This document shows positions 39,473 through 43,779 of a DNA stretch of 43,779 nt, one piece after another; position 1 is the stretch's first letter; every line of letters begins with the position of its first letter. This DNA comes from Planctomycetota bacterium (GTDB lineage: Bacteria; Planctomycetota; UBA1135; GCA-002748355), in the NCBI GenBank assembly GCA_027021385.1, contig JALUUL010000040.1:1-43779 (forward strand). Reading direction: 5' to 3'. The translations under genes and the position numbers were made by a program. Under the pieces are notes generated by a model that did not search any database, had not been told where the DNA came from, and was given only the letters and a program-made list of their open reading frames with translations.

Positions 39473-42400
39473 TCATTCCACCAGTCCGGGCTCCCTCCGC
39501 CCCGCCTCCGCCGGCGCCTTCACGACATCGAAAACCGCCTCGGCGCTCTTCAGATGCAGGTCCCGCTGCGGGAAGGCGATGACGATGCCGTGCTCGCGGA
39601 ACTTGTCGTCGATCGCCATGTGGAGGTCGTGGATGATCGCGGTCCTTCCCGCGTTCGTCATGTCGGTCACGAAGACCCGAACTTCGAAGTCGAGGGAACT
39701 CTCGCCGAATCCGACGAAGAAGACGTTCGGCTCCGGATGATCGAGAACCCCCTCGTGGGCCCGGCAGGCGTCCAGCATCAGCTTCTGCGCGAATCGGGTG
39801 TCGGAGCCGTAGGCGATGCCGACCAGGAAATCGAGCCGCACGGTCGGCTCGGACAGAGTCCAGTTGATGAGTTCCCCGGTGATGAAGTTCTTGTTCGGGA
39901 TGATGATCTCCTTCAGGTTCCAGTCCAGGATCGTCGTGGCCCTCATCCGGATCCTCGTCACGACTCCGTTGTTCTCCCCCAGCGTCACCGTGTCCCCGAC
40001 CCGGATCGGACGTTCGAGGAGGATGATCAATCCCGAGACGAAGTTCGCGAAGATCTCCTGGAGACCGAATCCCAGGCCGACGGTCAGCGCGGCCACGAGC
40101 CACTGGATGCTCGACCACCCGATGCCCAAGGAGTTGAAGGTCACGACGACCCCCACGATCACGATCAGGTAGAGGCAGAGCGTCCGGGTCGCGTACCGCG
40201 TACCCGAGTCGATCCCGAGCCTCTGGAGGAACGTCATTTCGAGGAATCCCGGCATCTTCCGCGCGGCGACCACCGTGAGGATGAGCGCGAGGAGGGCGAT
40301 GCAGAGATTGCCGAGCGTGATCGGCAGGGGCCTGAGCTTGCCGTCGAGGACTCCCGTGTAGTGCCAGATCGTGACCTCGTCCAGGAAGCGCAGGGCCGGA
40401 AGCATGTGCGACCAGGACAGGTAGAACCCGACGGCGAGAAGGATGCCCGTCACGAGGTTCAGGATATCCATCGCCTGCTGGCGGACCTCGACGAGGTCGA
40501 TCCGATCCTCCTGCCGGCGCAGGACGGCTTCCTCGGAGACCGGGGAATCCTGCTTCTCGAGTTCGGCCTCCTTGGCGCGCCGCTCCGCCATGACCTTGAT
40601 CGCGAGGCTCCTCTGCGAGTGCACGAGGGTGCGGAAGACGAGCGAGTGGAAAAGCACGCAGGCGAGGAGGACGCTCAAGGATTGGGCGAGGGAGATCGCG
40701 AACTGGAGCGCCATGTAGCCGTAGCCGAATCCGGAGATGCAGGCGAGTCCCAGGGGGAAAAGGAGGGCCAGAAGACTCAGGCCTCTTCTCGTGCGCCGGA
40801 AGATCCCTCCGATCAGCCCCCGCTCGACCCGCACGACGAGCCCCCGCTTCGAGGAGAGGAGCCGGTGGAGATAGAGCCCGAGCGCGATCATGCCGGCGAG
40901 GAAGGCGAACCTGCCGATCGTCGCGAAGCGGAAGCTCTGTGAGGTCGGGTGGGTGAGAAGCACCCCGAAGAGCGCGATCCCCCCCGCAAGGGAGAACCAT
41001 GTCGTCTCCCGGTGCAGGGCGGCCATCCCCTTGGGGTCCCACTTGAAGAACTCTTCTCCGTATCCCCGGGGCCTTGCGATCTCCCGGAGCAACTCCGTCA
41101 CGAAGAAGAAGAAGGCCAGACCGACGAGACCGAGTCCGACCGAGTTCACGAGGCTCCCTTCGAGTCCCGCCGCCTCGAAGCGGAACCCGACCAGGCCGAG
41201 AAGGAAGGGGAAGGCCGAGGCCTGGATCAGGACGAGCGCGAGTCCGATCAGGGGATGGAACCACCGCTGGTCGGCGATCGCCTGGCGCGAGGGGGAGATC
41301 GAATCCACGATGGGCCTGAGGCGCCTCCGAAGCCAGAGCAGGAAGAGGAACGACAGGAAGCCCGCGATCCAGGCGAAGGAGCGGCGCTCGAGATCGGCGG
41401 TCACCGAGTTCCGGACGCCTTCCAGGCTCTCGACCCCGCTCAGGACCTCGACTTCCTTCTCGAGGGATCTCAGGACCGCCGCGGAGAGCGGCGGATCGTT
41501 CCGGATCCAGATCAACCTCTCGTCGAGAATGCGGGCCAGCTCCAGGGCCTTTCCGAGGCGGTCCTTCTCGACCTGCAGGAGCTTCGACAGCTCTTCGTGG
41601 CACGAGCGGAGGATCGTGGCCAGGCGCCTCTGGAGGTCGGCCTTCGAGGCGAGGAGCTTCGCCAGCTCCTCCCGGAGTTCCCCCGCGCGCGGCCCGGAGA
41701 CCCCCGCCTCGAGGAGGATCCGGTCCGCCGCTCCGGCCGGGTCCGCGAGTTCCTGGAGGCTCCGTTCGAGCCGGAAGAGCCGAAGGCGGACCTGGGACTT
41801 CGCGGAGGCGTCTTTCCGGATCCTCGTCCGGATCCCCACGAGGTCCGGGAGATTCCTCCTCTGCTCGAGGAGGAGGGCGGCCAACCCGTCGTCCTCCTCC
41901 CCGAGTTCGAGGTATTGCTTGGTCATCTCGAGATCCGCCTCGAGCCTCTCGAGTTCCCCGCGCTCCCGGCCCTCCCGGGTCTTCAGGGCGGCGAGCATCG
42001 AGTTGCGGGTCTCGAGTTCCCGCGCGATCCCTCCGAGGGCGGCCGCCTCCTCACGAAGGAGCCGGTGCTTTCCCAGGGAGCGCGTCTTCAGCCGCTCGGC
42101 CTCGAGCTTCGCGTTCTCTGCCGCCTTTTCGCTCAAGGCGACCTGCTTCTCCTCGAGCAGGGCGATCCGTCTCTCCGCCCTGCGGGTCCTCGCGGCCTGG
42201 ACCTCCCGCTTCGCTTCGAGAACCTCGAGGAGGACGGGATTGCCCGCGATCTCGAGTTCGAGGAGGGCGATCCGTCTCTTGAGGTTCGTCCGTTCGAGGT
42301 TCAGGAGATCGAGGAGGGCCGCGTCCAGCTCCTTCTTCTTCCCGGCCTTCCTCGCCTTCTCGAGCCTCGTCTGGAGTTTCGCGAGTGAGGCCTCGGCCTC

Positions 42401-42901
42401 GGAGAGTTCGGCGCGGGCCTTCGGCGGACGGCCTTTCGCCTCCCGGACCAGGCGTTCGGCCTGCGAGAGTTCCTCCTTCGAGGTCGCGAGTTCGGCCTTG
42501 GCCTGGGCGATCGCCCCTTCGATCTCCTCGAGACCGGCCCGGCGCAGCGAACTCTCGAGCCGAACCGGTTCGGAGCGTTTCAGCTTCCGGAGTTCGACCC
42601 CGAGGAGCTTCCGCGTCTTCGGCGCGGCCTTGACCGAGGCCTTCAGCTCCTTCAGCTCCGCCTCGAGCTTCCGGCCGGCCCCGATCGCGGCGATCGTGTC
42701 CCGGAGGACCTTCGCAAGGGCCTCTCCTTCGGAGTCGCTTCCTCCGGCGGCCTCGAGGGCGGCCAATCGCTCCCGAAGCTTCGCGAGGTCGAAGCCGTCC
42801 CTTCCCTGGAAGCCCTTCGAGGCCCCCTGCGCCTGCAACGGAGACAGGAGAAGGAGGAGCCCCCCCAAGATCCCCAGGATTCCACCGGCTCTTCCCCGCA
42901 T
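39473..42901 (-). CDS. large MscS-family mechanosensitive channel (MscK/KefA-sized)
   Basis: A 1142-residue inner-membrane protein. A signal peptide (MRGRAGGILGILGGLLLLLSP, cleavage after QAQGA) precedes a ~490-residue periplasmic coiled coil rich in Ala, Leu, Arg and Glu, then about 11 membrane helices. The MscS core at the C-terminus begins with GLGFGLQEIFANFVSGLIIL (TM3/pore helix), then the beta domain ERPIRVGDTVTLGENNGVVTRI and the lower cage DWNLKEIIIPNKNFI. Size and order match KefA/MscK (about 1120 aa). It protects cells from hypo-osmotic shock. I start at 42901; the ATG at 42967 would put 22 Arg/Gly-rich residues before the signal peptide. It is divergent from the GT83-like gene. Confidence 0.92.
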   Translation of the reverse strand: MRGRAGGILGILGGLLLLLSPLQAQGASKGFQGRDGFDLAKLRERLAALEAAGGSDSEGEALAKVLRDTIAAIGAGRKLEAELKELKASVKAAPKTRKLLGVELRKLKRSEPVRLESSLRRAGLEEIEGAIAQAKAELATSKEELSQAERLVREAKGRPPKARAELSEAEASLAKLQTRLEKARKAGKKKELDAALLDLLNLERTNLKRRIALLELEIAGNPVLLEVLEAKREVQAARTRRAERRIALLEEKQVALSEKAAENAKLEAERLKTRSLGKHRLLREEAAALGGIARELETRNSMLAALKTREGRERGELERLEADLEMTKQYLELGEEDDGLAALLLEQRRNLPDLVGIRTRIRKDASAKSQVRLRLFRLERSLQELADPAGAADRILLEAGVSGPRAGELREELAKLLASKADLQRRLATILRSCHEELSKLLQVEKDRLGKALELARILDERLIWIRNDPPLSAAVLRSLEKEVEVLSGVESLEGVRNSVTADLERRSFAWIAGFLSFLFLLWLRRRLRPIVDSISPSRQAIADQRWFHPLIGLALVLIQASAFPFLLGLVGFRFEAAGLEGSLVNSVGLGLVGLAFFFFVTELLREIARPRGYGEEFFKWDPKGMAALHRETTWFSLAGGIALFGVLLTHPTSQSFRFATIGRFAFLAGMIALGLYLHRLLSSKRGLVVRVERGLIGGIFRRTRRGLSLLALLFPLGLACISGFGYGYMALQFAISLAQSLSVLLACVLFHSLVFRTLVHSQRSLAIKVMAERRAKEAELEKQDSPVSEEAVLRRQEDRIDLVEVRQQAMDILNLVTGILLAVGFYLSWSHMLPALRFLDEVTIWHYTGVLDGKLRPLPITLGNLCIALLALILTVVAARKMPGFLEMTFLQRLGIDSGTRYATRTLCLYLIVIVGVVVTFNSLGIGWSSIQWLVAALTVGLGFGLQEIFANFVSGLIILLERPIRVGDTVTLGENNGVVTRIRMRATTILDWNLKEIIIPNKNFITGELINWTLSEPTVRLDFLVGIAYGSDTRFAQKLMLDACRAHEGVLDHPEPNVFFVGFGESSLDFEVRVFVTDMTNAGRTAIIHDLHMAIDDKFREHGIVIAFPQRDLHLKSAEAVFDVVKAPAEAGRREPGLVE

Positions 42902-43090
42902 CTCCCCCTCGTCTTCCGGCCTCGAACCCCCGCGCCGCGCGGTCCCACCCGCGGACCGGCTCCCCATCCTCTTCGACTCTCCTCACCGCCCTCCTTGACG
43001 TCCCGTCCCCCTGGGGCGCCTCGCCGCCGGAAGCCGCGCTCCGAACGGGCCCAGGGCGAAGTTCGCGGGGAGTCGGCCCGGGACTCCGGC

Positions 43091-43096
43091 TAAGGT
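43091..43096 (+). promoter_or_regulatory. candidate -10 hexamer for the GT83-like gene
   Basis: TAAGGT lies 7 nt before the ATG at 43104 and no Shine-Dalgarno is present between them. It matches the pattern of other unit-leading genes here. The -35 is unclear. Confidence 0.25.
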
Positions 43097-43103
43097 CGTC
43101 CGG

Positions 43104-43779
43104 ATGGAATCGCGGGGCTTCCTCGAAGGATGGCGGTTGCGTGCGCCCGGGAGGGGGATCGCCCTCTGCGCCCTCGCCGCCCTCCTGCTGCCGGGCCTCC
43201 TCCTCCGCCACTGCTGGCCCCTCGACGAGCTGCGCTACCTCGAGGTCGTCCGGGAGATGTGGGAGAGCGGGGATCTCCTCGTTCTCCGCCTCCGCGGAGA
43301 GCCCTACACGCACAAGCTGCCCCTCGTCTTCTGGGAGGTCGGCGTCCTCGGACGACTCATCGGCCTCGACCTCGCCGCCCGGCTGGTTCCCGCCCTGCAC
43401 GCCGTCCTCTTCGTGCTCGGCTGCGCGAGTTTCGTCCGGGAACTGACCGGATCCCCCCATCTCGGCCGGCGGGCCGCCCTCCTCGCCGCCCTCTCGCCCG
43501 GCGTCCTCTACCTCGGGCAGATGTTCTACTTCGACATGCCGCTGGCCGCCGCCCTGGTCTGGATGCTGGCCCTGCGTCGCCGCCGCCCCCTCTCGGCCGC
43601 CCTCCTTCTCGGGATCGCCCTCTTCACGAAGGGTCCGGTCGCCCTCCTCCTCGGACTCCCTCCCTGGATCGCCCTCGCGATCCGGGACTCCGGACCGCGC
43701 GCCCTCCTTCCATCCCCGAGGCTCCTCGGCGGAATCCTGTGCGCCTTCATGCCTCTCGGGGTCTGGCTCCTCCTCCTCC
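43104..43779 (+). CDS. GT-C glycosyltransferase, ArnT/GT83-like, 3'-truncated by the window edge
   Basis: The first 225 codons of a polytopic membrane enzyme that continues past the window. Helix 1 (GIALCALAALLLPGLLL) is followed by the first external loop PLDELRYLEVVREMWESGD, with the Asp-Glu pair and Arg-Tyr typical of ArnT/GT39/GT83 catalysis, then RLRGEPYTHKLPLVFWEV, close to the ArnT 'G..Y..KPPL.YW' motif. Further helices are visible, including SPGVLYLGQMFYFDMPLAAAL and GIALFTKGPVALLLGLP. ArnT-type enzymes move a sugar from a polyprenyl-phosphate donor to lipid A or another envelope acceptor on the periplasmic side. It is divergent from the MscK-like gene. Confidence 0.85.
   Translation, partial: MESRGFLEGWRLRAPGRGIALCALAALLLPGLLLRHCWPLDELRYLEVVREMWESGDLLVLRLRGEPYTHKLPLVFWEVGVLGRLIGLDLAARLVPALHAVLFVLGCASFVRELTGSPHLGRRAALLAALSPGVLYLGQMFYFDMPLAAALVWMLALRRRRPLSAALLLGIALFTKGPVALLLGLPPWIALAIRDSGPRALLPSPRLLGGILCAFMPLGVWLLLL

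Overview
The window is chromosomal DNA from a GC-rich bacterium. I estimate G+C near 68-70 % by eye and did not compute it. Gene content points to Planctomycetota: a secreted FG-GAP/VCBS-repeat protein, a subtilase sharing its beta-rich C-terminal module, a secreted PKD/choice-of-anchor-D protein, a Ser/Thr kinase fused to TPR repeats, and many GT-C membrane glycosyltransferases. That C-terminal module resembles proteins I know from the Saltatorellus/Engelhardtia-type planctomycetes; the placement is an inference. I see no insertion sequence, phage, CRISPR array or defence island, so this reads as core and envelope DNA. The window cuts a gene at each end.

Layout. (1) 1-6.8 kb is an envelope glycan block. 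The + strand carries the UDP-glucose dehydrogenase end, a 59-residue membrane peptide, a SAM methyltransferase, a Kdo/WaaP-like kinase fold and a GT87-like enzyme. The - strand carries MobB, a DPPR-synthase-type UbiA prenyltransferase and a GT-C enzyme; the two sets converge and overlap at their 3' ends. (2) 6.9-13.7 kb, + strand: an MFS transporter, a secreted protein with carboxypeptidase-regulatory-like domains, an alpha/beta hydrolase coupled to a small His-rich membrane protein, and a radical SAM-TPR protein followed by a GT9 enzyme. (3) 13.7-16.5 kb, - strand: a UbiD-type decarboxylase coupled to an unrecognised 439-residue protein. (4) 16.5-17.3 kb is the only long gap and holds two clear inverted repeats. 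(5) 17.3-20.9 kb, + strand: the FG-GAP protein, a U-tract-less hairpin and an M32 carboxypeptidase. (6) 20.9-30.5 kb, - strand: a tail-anchored coiled-coil protein, the kinase-TPR protein, TldE, TldD, a broken cupin gene and the PKD/choice-of-anchor-D protein. (7) 30.6-39.5 kb: tRNA-Ala(GGC) with promoter and hairpin, an M1 metallopeptidase, a threonine-dehydratase-like enzyme, a CopD-like membrane protein, a subtilase, an RND/MMPL exporter, TrmB and a Rieske protein. (8) 39.5-43.8 kb: an MscK-sized mechanosensitive channel and the start of an ArnT/GT83-like transferase.

Themes. Many adjacent genes are coupled by ATGA or GTGA overlaps. Several genes that begin transcription units have a TAnnnT-like hexamer 6-10 nt before the start codon and no obvious Shine-Dalgarno, suggesting leaderless mRNAs. 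Points most worth following are the cupin gene with a TGA at a conserved Trp plus a G-tract frameshift, the shared C-terminal module of two secreted proteins, the DPPR-synthase/GT-C neighbourhood, the kinase-TldE-TldD unit, the radical SAM-TPR/GT9 pair and the orphan protein coupled to UbiD. Nothing seen proves a wholly new system.
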